This document shows, piece after piece, positions 22,368-31,397 of a stretch of 64,000 bases of DNA. The stretch is from the NCBI GenBank assembly GCA_030263455.1, contig SZOZ01000005.1, positions 186,001-250,000 of the forward strand, written 5' to 3'. The notes below the pieces were generated by a model, which did not search any database, had not been told where the DNA came from, and saw nothing but the letters and a program-made list of their open reading frames with translations. Positions within the stretch are counted from its first letter, which is position 1, and the number at the start of each line of letters is the position of its first letter. The DNA is from Synechococcales cyanobacterium CNB (GTDB lineage: Bacteria; Planctomycetota; Phycisphaerae; Phycisphaerales; UBA1924). Made by a program: the position numbers and the translations under genes.

Positions 22368-25319
22368 ATGCCCGATATGCGGAGCATGGCAAAGGCCGGA
22401 CGGGGATCGGTGCGCCCGCGTGGACGCAAGGAAAAACACGAGGCGGATCGGCTACCGGTCTGGCCTCGGTTGTTGTGGGTTGCCGGGGCGGCGGCGTGGG
22501 TGTTCCTGGCTGCGAGCCTGGTGAGTTTCAGCCCGGCGGACCCGCCGTCGAACGCGGTCTATCCGCCGAACGACCCGATCCGGAACTGGTGCGGCCCGGT
22601 GGGTGCATGGGTGGCGTACCACGTCCTGCGATTCATTGGGTGGGCCGTCTGGTTGCCGCTCGCGGCGACCGGGGCCGGGCTGGTGTTGCCGCTGTTCGGG
22701 CGGCGGGTGAGCTGGTTCGGCTTCCGCGTCGGCGGGGTCGCGGTGGTGACGGCCGCGCTCGCCGGGCTGCTCTCGCTCGCGCTGCCGAAGACGGGACCTG
22801 TGGCGGGGATGTCCGGCGGCGCGGTCGGCCTGTGGTTGTCGGCGTGGTTCTCGCAGCGCTTCGGCACGCTCGGCACCGTGCTCTGGCTCGTGCCGCTGGG
22901 GATAGTCGGCCTCATCCTCGCGTTCGATCGGATGGTTTTCGCCGTGCCAGGATGGCTCTGGCGGCGGTTCGTACCCGCGGCGCGCACCGCGGGCGAGGCG
23001 GCTGGGAGCGCAGCGACGGCGACGGCACGCGCGAGCGGTGGACTGCTCGGGGGGCTGCGCTCGATGCTCCGCGACCGAAGGCCGGTTCGCGTGAAACTCG
23101 ACGACCTTGGGACCGAGGGGGTGGTGGTGAACGAGGAGGAAGAGGCAGAAGTCGAGGTCGGCAGGGAGGAGAGTGCGAAGCGGAGGCGAGCGAAGCCAGA
23201 GCGGGTCGAAACCGAGGACGAGGTTGAGGAAGAAGCCGACGAGGAAGAGGTGGAGGACGAACTGCCCGGTCCGGCGCAGGTCTACAGCGAGGATGCTCTG
23301 CGGGAGAAGATCGCCAAGCTGCCGGTCCGGTTCGCGGGCAGCCAGCGCAAGATGGCAACCGACGACGACCTGCGCGACCTCCAGAACATGGGCGAACTGA
23401 AGGGGTACCGCTTCCCGGGGCTGGATCTGCTCGAATCGCCGGAGGAGAACTTCTCGGAGCGGCTCGAGAGCCTCGTGCGAGGTCAGGCGCGCGCGCTGGA
23501 GCATGCGCTCCAGCAGTACCGCATCGACGGCGAGGTCGTCGGCATCGAGTCCGGTCCTGTCATCACGCAGTACGACGTACGCCTCGCGCCGGGGACGAAG
23601 GTGGCGGCGTTGCAGGCGGTGTCGAGCGACGTGGCGCGCGCGCTGAAGGCCGTGAACATACGCATCGTGCCGAACCAGGCGGGGCGCGACACGGTGGGCG
23701 TGGAGGTGCCGAACCCGACGAAGGAAAAGGTGCGGCTCAAGGAACTGATGAGCAACACGATGGCGTTCGCGGGGATGAAACTCCCGATGTTCCTGGGCAA
23801 GGACGCGTCGGGCGAGCCGCTGATCGCGGACCTGACGCAGATGCCGCACATGCTGATCGCGGGCACGACGGGGTCCGGCAAGAGCGTGTGCATCAACACC
23901 ATCATCATGGGGTTCCTCTACACGAAGAAGCCGAACGAGCTGAAACTGGTGCTGGTGGACCCGAAGATGGTCGAGCTGAGCCAGTTCAAGGAGATTCCGC
24001 ACCTGATGTGCCCGGTCATCACCGAGATGTCCAAGGCCGCGGCGATCCTGGAGTGGGCGTGCCGGAAGATGGACGAGCGGTACGAACTGCTCGCGGAGGC
24101 GGGCGTGCGCGATATCGCCGGGTACAACGACCTGCCCTGGGAGGAGTTGCGGGACCGGTTCAACCCGCAGAGTCCCGAGGAGGAGGCCCGCATCCCCCGG
24201 CGGCTTCCCTACATGGTGTTCGTCATCGACGAGCTGGCCGACCTGATGATGACGAACAAGGAGGTCGAGGGTTCGATCATCCGCATCGCGCAGAAGGCGC
24301 GGGCGGTGGGGATCCACCTGATCCTGGCGACGCAGCGGCCGCAGGCGAACGTGGTGACGGGCCTCATCAAGAGCAACATGCCGTGCCGGATCACCTTCAA
24401 GGTGGCGAGCGGCATGGATTCGCGGATCGTTCTGGACCAGAAGGGCGGCGAGCTGCTGCTCGGGCAGGGCGACATGCTCTTCCTCTCACCGCGCTCGCAC
24501 AAGCTGGCTCGCGCCCAGGGCACCTTGGTGGACGACAACGAGATCAGGCGTGTCGTGCGGTTCATGCGGGACGTCGCACGCCCCACCTTCGAGCGTCAGT
24601 TGCTGCAGATCCGTTCGGGCGGCGGGCCCGATAGCGACGAGGAGCGAATCCTCCAGAGCCAGAACAACTCGTCGGCGAGCCTTAAGGCCGCCCAGGAAGA
24701 CCCGATGTTCGACCGCGCGGTCGAGATCGTGCTCGAAACGCAGCGGGGGAGCGTCTCTCTGCTCCAGCGCAGGCTTGCGATCGGGTACACACGCGCCAGC
24801 CGGCTCATTGACCTCATGGGCATCGCGGGGATCATCGGCGAGCACAAGGGATCGGTGGCGCGCGAGGTGATGATCACGCCCGAGGACTGGGAGCGGATGA
24901 AGCAACTGGCGAACGAGGAGGCTCGCGCCACGGGCCAGACACCCGTGTTCACAGGTGAACGACCGCTCTTCCCTGAGGCGGCAAGCGAGGCGGAGAAGGA
25001 ATGGGAAGCGGCGAACCCGCCGCCAATCGAAGGGCAAGACGCCGACTCGGACGACGACGACGAGGACCGGGAGGACGAAGAAGACGACGACAGCGAGGAT
25101 GGGGACTGGGATGACGATGACGAAGATGGTGAGGACGACGAGGATGGTGAAGACTGGGACGAGACGGACGAGGGAGCACAAGAGGAGTCCGAGGGAGAAG
25201 ACCGGGACGATCAGCCCAGGTCACCGGAGGCATCCGCGGACGAGGAGGAGGACGGCGGTGGCGTCGATTCCGACCGACCGTCCGGGCGGGCTGCCGGGAG
25301 TCTGTTCCCCACCTCGTAG
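22368..25319 (+). CDS. ftsK: DNA translocase FtsK/SpoIIIE
   Basis: 983 aa from the ATG at 22368 (ATG 22386 is possible). About four membrane segments occupy residues 30-190. A charged, Glu-rich linker (about 240-300) leads to the motor, with Walker A GTTGSGKS (near residue 499), Walker B VFVIDELADLMM and the following ATQRPQANVVTG. The gamma winged helix that reads KOPS sites is present (SVSLLQRRLAIGYTRASRL and MGIAGIIG). FtsK pumps chromosome DNA at the septum and helps dimer resolution. Unusually, the protein continues beyond the gamma domain into a tail of more than 90 residues made almost entirely of Asp and Glu. Confidence 0.95.
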   Translation: MPDMRSMAKAGRGSVRPRGRKEKHEADRLPVWPRLLWVAGAAAWVFLAASLVSFSPADPPSNAVYPPNDPIRNWCGPVGAWVAYHVLRFIGWAVWLPLAATGAGLVLPLFGRRVSWFGFRVGGVAVVTAALAGLLSLALPKTGPVAGMSGGAVGLWLSAWFSQRFGTLGTVLWLVPLGIVGLILAFDRMVFAVPGWLWRRFVPAARTAGEAAGSAATATARASGGLLGGLRSMLRDRRPVRVKLDDLGTEGVVVNEEEEAEVEVGREESAKRRRAKPERVETEDEVEEEADEEEVEDELPGPAQVYSEDALREKIAKLPVRFAGSQRKMATDDDLRDLQNMGELKGYRFPGLDLLESPEENFSERLESLVRGQARALEHALQQYRIDGEVVGIESGPVITQYDVRLAPGTKVAALQAVSSDVARALKAVNIRIVPNQAGRDTVGVEVPNPTKEKVRLKELMSNTMAFAGMKLPMFLGKDASGEPLIADLTQMPHMLIAGTTGSGKSVCINTIIMGFLYTKKPNELKLVLVDPKMVELSQFKEIPHLMCPVITEMSKAAAILEWACRKMDERYELLAEAGVRDIAGYNDLPWEELRDRFNPQSPEEEARIPRRLPYMVFVIDELADLMMTNKEVEGSIIRIAQKARAVGIHLILATQRPQANVVTGLIKSNMPCRITFKVASGMDSRIVLDQKGGELLLGQGDMLFLSPRSHKLARAQGTLVDDNEIRRVVRFMRDVARPTFERQLLQIRSGGGPDSDEERILQSQNNSSASLKAAQEDPMFDRAVEIVLETQRGSVSLLQRRLAIGYTRASRLIDLMGIAGIIGEHKGSVAREVMITPEDWERMKQLANEEARATGQTPVFTGERPLFPEAASEAEKEWEAANPPPIEGQDADSDDDDEDREDEEDDDSEDGDWDDDDEDGEDDEDGEDWDETDEGAQEESEGEDRDDQPRSPEASADEEEDGGGVDSDRPSGRAAGSLFPTS

Positions 25320-25525
25320 TCGGGCAGAGGGCGGGAGTGTGCGATCTACGCAGCCGCGCCGGCGGGCTTCGGTATGACTGACGGCCGCTGAACGGGCATT
25401 GCGGTGAAGCCGGACGACCGCCCTTCCGAACCTATACTGCGGCCCTCCGGGATTCGGTCGCCCGTCGTGAGTGCCCACGCGGCCGTGCCCTCCACCGACA
25501 CATGACCCCTGAGAAAGGAACCGTG

Positions 25526-27253
25526 ATGACCCGAACGCTGCTGACGGCCTGCCTAACCGGCTCCACGCTGTGGTGCCTGCCCGCGTTGGCGGACCTGCCG
25601 CCCGTGCTCGACCGTGTCCCGACGGAAGCGTCGATCATCGTCGCCATCGCCAACGTCTCCGAGACGCACGGCGGCATCAAGGGCTACGTTGATCGGTTCG
25701 GTGTCGAGGATGCGGCGGCCCAACTCGCCCTTCTCGAAGCCATGCTGACCAGCGACGGCATGAACGCGGCCGGCTCCGCGGCGTTCGTCATGCTCGATCC
25801 GGGGACGACCTACATGCTGCTCCCCGTCAGCAACTTCAACGCGCTCATCGCCGGCCTCGGCGGCGAAGTCGCGGACGGCTTCGGCCAAGCCGACGTGATG
25901 GGCGAGACGGCGTTCTTCCGCGATCTCGGCGGCGGGTTCGCGGCCGCCGGCCCGGACGAGGGCACGCTGCGCGGCCTGTCCTCCACTTCGGGCAGGATGG
26001 ACGCGCACACCACGCGGCTCGGCAAGACCGGCATGGCCGTTGCCGAGCAAAGCGACATGGTCGTGATCGCCGACGTGCAAGCACTCCGCCCCCAGATCGA
26101 AGAGGGAATGGAGGGCATACGCCAGCAGATGCAGTTCATGGCGATGATGGGCGGCCAGGCCGAGCAGATGGGCGCGGCCATAGGCGTCATTGACGCCCTG
26201 TCGGGGGCGATCACGCGCGACGGCCGCGTCGCCCTCATGGGCGTGGACTTCGCTGACGACGGCGTGCGTCTGGACTTCGCCGCCCAGTTCGTCGAGGACT
26301 CGCCGACCGCCGCCTTCTTCACCGCGCCGGGCAACGCCGGTTCGATCCTCGGCCGCCTGCCGAATATCCCCTACCTCTTCGCGTACGCGGTGGACTTTTC
26401 CAGCCCCGGCCTTCGCAAGGGGCTTTCCGAGATGATGGACCTCGCCGCGCAGGCCGATCCCGAGGCGGTCGGGCTGGTCGGTGTCAACCCCTTCCAGTTC
26501 ATGGAGAGCATGGACGGTTCCGGCATGGTGCTCGGGCACACGCCCGCGCTGCTGACGGGCGGATTGATGGCAAACACCGTGGCCTACACCAAGACGAAGG
26601 ATCCGGTCGCGATGCTCGGGTTGATGAAGCAGACCTTCGGCAACATGGACGGGAAGTCCGCCGACGGCGTGATGTACAAGACGGCCTACACGGACGGCGC
26701 GGGCGACATCGGCGGCACGAAGTACGACGCCTGGTCCATGACCATGAGCATCGACTTCAACGCTCCGAACGCCATGGAAGCCCAGCAGATGCAACAGGCC
26801 ATGATGATGATGTTCGGGCCGACCGGCGGGCCGAGCGGCTTCCTCGCCGCAACCGAGGGCGGGTTGGTCCAGACGATGTCCCGCAATACGCAACTCCTTA
26901 CCAAGGCGATCGAGTCGGCGAAGGGCGGGAACGGGCTTGGCGTGGACAAGAGCGTCGCGTCCGTCGCTGAGCACCTGCCCGCCGGTCGCTCGTTCGAGGC
27001 CTACGTCGGCGTGCAGAAGGTCGTGGAATCCGTCGGCTCGGTGATGGCGATGATGGGAGGCTTCCCCATGCCGCGGGTGGACGGCGAACTGCCGCCGATC
27101 GGCATCGCCGCGACGACCCACGATGCCGGCCTCCGCGCCACCGTCTACATGCCCAACAAGGTCATGGACGTCTTCAGGCAACTCGGCGAGGCGTTCGGCG
27201 GCGAGGAGGACTTCGACGCGCCTCCCGCTGGCGGCCAACGACCACGGTTCTGA
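25526..27253 (+). CDS. exported protein of unknown function
   Basis: 575 aa from the ATG at 25526, which has AAGGA 6 nt upstream and begins a clear signal peptide (MTRTLLTACLTGSTLWC, cleavage after ALA). An ATG at 25502 has poorer spacing. The mature protein is rich in Met and Gly, with runs such as MQFMAMMGGQAEQM and MQQAMMMMF, and has repeated alternating strand-helix segments. It looks like the large DUF3352-type exported proteins common in planctomycetes, but I cannot assign it firmly. A strong terminator follows its stop, so it is probably transcribed alone. Confidence 0.7.
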   Translation: MTRTLLTACLTGSTLWCLPALADLPPVLDRVPTEASIIVAIANVSETHGGIKGYVDRFGVEDAAAQLALLEAMLTSDGMNAAGSAAFVMLDPGTTYMLLPVSNFNALIAGLGGEVADGFGQADVMGETAFFRDLGGGFAAAGPDEGTLRGLSSTSGRMDAHTTRLGKTGMAVAEQSDMVVIADVQALRPQIEEGMEGIRQQMQFMAMMGGQAEQMGAAIGVIDALSGAITRDGRVALMGVDFADDGVRLDFAAQFVEDSPTAAFFTAPGNAGSILGRLPNIPYLFAYAVDFSSPGLRKGLSEMMDLAAQADPEAVGLVGVNPFQFMESMDGSGMVLGHTPALLTGGLMANTVAYTKTKDPVAMLGLMKQTFGNMDGKSADGVMYKTAYTDGAGDIGGTKYDAWSMTMSIDFNAPNAMEAQQMQQAMMMMFGPTGGPSGFLAATEGGLVQTMSRNTQLLTKAIESAKGGNGLGVDKSVASVAEHLPAGRSFEAYVGVQKVVESVGSVMAMMGGFPMPRVDGELPPIGIAATTHDAGLRATVYMPNKVMDVFRQLGEAFGGEEDFDAPPAGGQRPRF

Positions 27254-27274
27254 ACCATCGTCAACCAACCCACG

Positions 27275-27305
27275 CGGCCCGCGTCCATCAGCGCGGGCCG
27301 TTTTT
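27275..27305 (+). terminator. Rho-independent terminator
   Basis: CGGCCCGCG (27275-27283), 8-nt loop, CGCGGGCCG (27292-27300), then TTTTT. The stem is perfect over 9 bp and lies 22 bp after the stop of the exported protein gene, just before folP. Confidence 0.9.
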
Positions 27306-27338
27306 CCTGCGCCGGGCAGTGAGCGTACCCTGCGACCG

Positions 27339-28226
27339 ATGACGCACCAGGTCTGGCGAATGGCGAACGGCCGGTCGATCGTGCTGGATCGGCCGCGCAT
27401 CATCGCCGTCCTGAATCTCACGCCGGACAGTTTCCATGAGGCGAGCCGCGTGCCTTCGCCGAGTGCGGCGGTCGATGTTGCCCGGCGCGCGTTGGATGAG
27501 GGGGCGGATGCGCTCGACCTGGGCGGAGAATCCACTCGGCCGGGCGCCGCGCGCGTGCCCGCGGACGTGCAGATCGAGCGCGTCGTCCCGGCGTTGCGGG
27601 CGATTCGTGCGGGGGGGGGGGCGCTCGCTGACGCGCCCGTGAGCGTCGATACGACGCTCGGCGCGGTCGCGCGAGCCGCGCTGGACGCGGGCGCGGACGT
27701 GATCAACGACGTAGCCGCGGGGACCGAGGACCCCACCGTGCTCCCGCTCGTGGCTGAGCGCGGGGCAGGCATCATCGTGATGCATCGCCTTGCTCCACCG
27801 GACAGGGATTCGTACTCTGATCGCTACTCGACCCCCCCGGTCTATGCCGATGTCGCGGGCGAAGTCGCGGCATTTCTCGGGGAGCGGCTGCGTGCCGCCA
27901 CGGCCGCGGGCATTCATCCCGATGCCATCGTCCTCGACCCCGGCCTGGGGTTCGGCAAGACGGTGGAGCAGAACGCCGAGTTGATGCGGAAGGTCGGGCA
28001 TCTGCTTGCCTTCGGGCGACCGGTTCTATGCGCGGTCAGCCGGAAGAGTTTCGTGGGTCGGCTCGCCTCACCCGGCGTCGAGACCGCGCCTGCGGATCGC
28101 CTTGCCGGATCGGTCTCGCTCGCGGTCCAGCAGTGCCTTTCGGGCGTTCGTCTGTTCCGCGTCCACGACGTTCGTGCGCACGCGGAGGCCTTGCGGGCGG
28201 TGTGGGGGGTGATGCCCCGGGGGTGA
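27339..28226 (+). CDS. folP: dihydropteroate synthase
   Basis: 295 aa from the ATG at 27339. The enzyme joins p-aminobenzoate to dihydropterin pyrophosphate in folate synthesis. The family motifs are present: LNLTPDSFHE near the start, DLGGESTRPGA, VSVDTT, VINDVAAG, DPGLGFGKT and VSRKSFVG. Length is normal. The coding sequence contains an 11-G run (27611-27621) encoding part of RAGGGALAD, where the frame is currently intact. Thioredoxin and an oxidoreductase gene follow on the same strand, but with separate ribosome sites. Confidence 0.95.
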   Translation: MTHQVWRMANGRSIVLDRPRIIAVLNLTPDSFHEASRVPSPSAAVDVARRALDEGADALDLGGESTRPGAARVPADVQIERVVPALRAIRAGGGALADAPVSVDTTLGAVARAALDAGADVINDVAAGTEDPTVLPLVAERGAGIIVMHRLAPPDRDSYSDRYSTPPVYADVAGEVAAFLGERLRAATAAGIHPDAIVLDPGLGFGKTVEQNAELMRKVGHLLAFGRPVLCAVSRKSFVGRLASPGVETAPADRLAGSVSLAVQQCLSGVRLFRVHDVRAHAEALRAVWGVMPRG

Positions 28227-28300
28227 CGCCCCGCCCTGGGTGCGTCTAGCATGGGAGCAGTCGGGGCTTGGCCTCGGCGGGCAGCCTGAAAGGAGTCTCG

Positions 28301-28636
28301 ATGGCCAGTGCAAACGTTCACGAGTTCACGGATGCCAACTTCGACAAGGCCGTTCTCGGGGCATCGGAGCCGGTGCTCGTGGACTTTTGGGCGGAGTGGT
28401 GCATGCCGTGTCGGATGCTGGCTCCGACCATCGATCAGGTCGCGGAGGAGTTCGCGGGCAAGGCGAAGGTGGGGAAGGTAGACACGGACTCGAACCGGGA
28501 GATTTCGGTGAAGTACAGCATCTCCGCGATTCCCACCGTGATCCTCTTCAAAGGGGGGGAGCCTGTACGTCGGTTCGTTGGTCTGACGAGCCACGAGGAG
28601 CTCGCGGCCGCGATCAACGAGGCTGTCGGGGGTTGA
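28301..28636 (+). CDS. trxA: thioredoxin with WCMPC active site
   Basis: 111 aa from the ATG at 28301, with AAAGGAG 6 nt upstream. The thioredoxin fold pattern is complete: VLVDFWAEWC at the active site, KVDTDSNREIS, the cis-Pro segment ISAIPTVILFKGGE and the C-terminal helix. The redox motif reads WCMPC instead of the usual WCGPC. Both cysteines are present, so it should be a working disulfide reductase with changed redox potential. It could also be a thioredoxin-like family member with a special partner. Confidence 0.92.
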   Translation: MASANVHEFTDANFDKAVLGASEPVLVDFWAEWCMPCRMLAPTIDQVAEEFAGKAKVGKVDTDSNREISVKYSISAIPTVILFKGGEPVRRFVGLTSHEELAAAINEAVGG

Positions 28637-28655
28637 CCGCTCAGTCGCGGACGAG

Positions 28656-29747
28656 ATGGCTGCCATGAGCACCGCGTTTCAACAGGGGCGCAGACGGGGC
28701 CGGGGGGAGGGCACGCTGCGTTGCGGCGTTGTGGGCGTGGGGCGCATGGGGCAGCACCATGCCCGCATCTACGCGAACGAGCAGGGGTGCGTGCTGGCGG
28801 GTGTGGTCGATGTTGACAAGGCGAGGGCCGCGACAATCGCGGAACGGCTCGGGTGCCGTGTCTATCCGACGCCGGAGGCGCTGCTGGAAGCGGGCGTCGA
28901 TGCGGTGTCGATCGCGGTGCCGACGACGGCGCACGAGGATGCTGCCCGGCCGTTCCTGGAAGCGGGTGTCGCCTGCCTGATCGAGAAGCCGCTCGCCCAG
29001 GACGCGGAGACCGCACGGGCGATGAAGGAGGCGGCCGAGCATGGCGGCGCGGTGCTGATGGTGGGGCACATCGAGCGGTTCAACCCCGTGATGCGCGCGA
29101 TGGCGAAGGCAACCGACAACGGTCGGGGCGTGTCGCCGCGGTTTATCGAAGTTCACCGGGTGAGTCCGATGACGTTCCGTTCGGTGGATGTGAGTGTCGT
29201 CATGGACATGATGATCCACGACCTGGACGTGGTTCTGATGCTGATGGGCGGGCACGAGCCGGACGAGATTCAGGCCGCGGGGGTTTCGCTCATCACCGAG
29301 CATGAGGACATCTGCAACGCCCGGCTGACGTGGCGGCGTCCCGAGGGCGTGTGCGTGGCGAATGTGACGGCGAGTCGCCTCGCGCTCAAGACAGAGCGTG
29401 TTACCCGCATCACGGGCGAGAACGCGTACATCAAGATCGACTACGCGGCCAAGAAGGGGACGATCATCCGCCGAATCGCGAACGAGATTCAGATGCGTGA
29501 GGTCCACGAGCAGTTGCGCCAGGGCATGGACCTGACCAGCCTCAACTGGATGGAACTGGTGAATATCGAGCCGCTGGAGATCGACGACGCCGAGCCGCTC
29601 GCCCTGGAGATTCGCTCGTTCTTGGAGGCGGTGCGGACGGGCACCCAGCCCCCGATCGACGCCAACGCCGGGTTCGTGAACGTCCGCACGGCGGAGCGGA
29701 TCATCGAGGCCGTCCGGGAGACCATGGGCACGCCTGCCGCCCGATAG
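28656..29747 (+). CDS. Gfo/Idh/MocA-family NAD(P)-dependent oxidoreductase
   Basis: 363 aa; ATG at 28665 is also possible. The Rossmann fold starts with GVVGVGRMGQHHAR, followed by VVDVD for the nucleotide ribose. EKPLAQD is the family's conserved EKP motif, and HIERFNPV and MDMMIHDLDVVLML match the C-terminal alpha/beta domain with its catalytic-region His. These enzymes oxidise sugars, inositols or nucleotide sugars; the substrate cannot be told from sequence. It lies 19 bp after thioredoxin. UDP-GlcNAc 3-dehydrogenase-type enzymes in lipid A pathways belong to this family and are one option. Confidence 0.88.
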   Translation: MAAMSTAFQQGRRRGRGEGTLRCGVVGVGRMGQHHARIYANEQGCVLAGVVDVDKARAATIAERLGCRVYPTPEALLEAGVDAVSIAVPTTAHEDAARPFLEAGVACLIEKPLAQDAETARAMKEAAEHGGAVLMVGHIERFNPVMRAMAKATDNGRGVSPRFIEVHRVSPMTFRSVDVSVVMDMMIHDLDVVLMLMGGHEPDEIQAAGVSLITEHEDICNARLTWRRPEGVCVANVTASRLALKTERVTRITGENAYIKIDYAAKKGTIIRRIANEIQMREVHEQLRQGMDLTSLNWMELVNIEPLEIDDAEPLALEIRSFLEAVRTGTQPPIDANAGFVNVRTAERIIEAVRETMGTPAAR

Positions 29748-29908
29748 CCATCTGGGCGCACCGGAAATGTGGTGCGCAAGGCAGGGCGCGGTAGACTAGC
29801 GAACCGGCCGGAGACCGGTACCCTCCCGGAACCGCCGAAGGAACATCGACGCCAGGCGATCCGCGGTGGCTCGCCCGACCCCTTCAGAGAACCAGTTGCA
29901 AAACGACC

Positions 29909-31393
29909 ATGCACCCAGCATCCGAGAACCCGTCCGTGACCGGCCGTTCCGAGCAGCCTGCCGGTGCGCCGATCGAATCGTCCGGCACGCTCAGTCCCGA
30001 GTTGAACGCGGAGATCGACGCCGCGATGCGCAACCTGGGGCTGAGCGGCGACAAGCCCTCGCGCCACTCGCGTGAGCGGCACCATGCGGCCGAGCAACCG
30101 CTGGAGGGCGCTGCCCCGGCGCCGATCCGGGGGCCTCGCGTGGTGCGAGCGGGGCGTGAGCACCGCACGGGCACGGTCGTCTCCGTCGGGCCGACGGACG
30201 TCTTCATCGAGTTCGGGCCGAAGGAACTGGGCGTCGTGGAGCGGTCGCAGTACGCCGAGCACGAACTGCCCAAGGTCGGCGAGCAGACCGAGGTCGTGGT
30301 GAACCGCTACGAGGCGGGCGAGTCCATCTATCTCTGCTCGCGCCCGGGCGCGGTGCAGAAGGCCGACTGGGAGATGCTCGAAGCCGGGCAGACCGTCGAG
30401 GCCCGCGTCACCGGCGTGAACAAGGGCGGGCTTGAACTCGAAGTCGCGGGACACCGGGCCTTCATGCCGGCGAGCCAGGTCTCGCTCGAACGCATCGAAG
30501 ACCTCTCCGTGTACGTCGGTGAGAAACTGACCTGTCAGGTCTCGCGTGTAGATCGCGCCGGAAAGGGCAACATCGTTCTCTCCCGGCGGGACATGCTGAA
30601 GCATGAACGGGCGGAGCAGGCGAAGCGCCTCCGCGAGACGCTCAAGGAAGGCGACGTGGTCGAGGGCGTGGTGCGTCGCATCGCCGCCTTCGGCGCGTTC
30701 GTGGACATCGGAGGCGTGGACGGGCTGGTCCACGTCGAGAACCTCACGCACGAGCGAGTCACGCCGAGCGAAAAGGTCGTCCAGCGCCACGTCAAGGAGG
30801 GCGACCGCATCCGCGCCCAGGTGCTGAAACTGGACTGGGAGGCCAAGCGCATCTCGCTCGGCATCAAGCAACTCACGGACGACCCGTTCGCGCTCGCGGC
30901 CAACGACATCAGCGAGGGCTCGGACGTTACGGGTCGGGTGACGAAGATCATGGAGTTCGGGGCGTTCGTCGAGGTTGCGCCGGGCGTCGAGGGTCTCGTC
31001 CACATCTCTGAGATCGACTGGCGGCGCATCGCCCGCGTTGAGGACGCGGTAAAGCAGGATGAGATCGTGACGGCACGGGTGCTGAAGGTCGATCCTGAGT
31101 CGCGCCGCATCTCGCTGAGCATCAAGCAGACCAAGCCGCGCCCCCAACCGGAGCAGCGCGAGGCGGCCGCTCGTGCCGACGAAAAGCCCGCACGGAAGCC
31201 CAAGGGCATCATGCCGCGCGAGGGCTTCGGACGTCGCGGCGGGATGGAGCGCGACACCCGCTCGCCCGACGAGATCCTCAAGGAAACGCCCGCCCTGCGC
31301 CGCATGCGCGAGAAGGCGAAGATGCACCAGAAGAGCGGCGGACTCGGCGGCCTCGAACACCTCGGCGGCGGGCTGGGCGACCTCAAGCTGTGA
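29909..31393 (+). CDS. rpsA: ribosomal protein S1-like RNA-binding protein, four S1 domains
   Basis: 494 aa. After an unstructured N-terminal 80 residues come four S1 (OB-fold) domains, roughly 84-150, 163-228, 246-316 and 332-402. The third and fourth are textbook: GVVRRIAAFGAFVDIGGVDG, then RVTKIMEFGAFVEVAPGVEG with VHISEIDW. A basic/Gly-rich tail of about 80 residues ends the protein. S1 brings mRNA to the 30S subunit. It is shorter than the six-domain E. coli form but comparable to many bacterial homologues. The gene symbol is assigned by best resemblance. Confidence 0.85.
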   Translation: MHPASENPSVTGRSEQPAGAPIESSGTLSPELNAEIDAAMRNLGLSGDKPSRHSRERHHAAEQPLEGAAPAPIRGPRVVRAGREHRTGTVVSVGPTDVFIEFGPKELGVVERSQYAEHELPKVGEQTEVVVNRYEAGESIYLCSRPGAVQKADWEMLEAGQTVEARVTGVNKGGLELEVAGHRAFMPASQVSLERIEDLSVYVGEKLTCQVSRVDRAGKGNIVLSRRDMLKHERAEQAKRLRETLKEGDVVEGVVRRIAAFGAFVDIGGVDGLVHVENLTHERVTPSEKVVQRHVKEGDRIRAQVLKLDWEAKRISLGIKQLTDDPFALAANDISEGSDVTGRVTKIMEFGAFVEVAPGVEGLVHISEIDWRRIARVEDAVKQDEIVTARVLKVDPESRRISLSIKQTKPRPQPEQREAAARADEKPARKPKGIMPREGFGRRGGMERDTRSPDEILKETPALRRMREKAKMHQKSGGLGGLEHLGGGLGDLKL

Positions 31394-31397
31394 GCGG

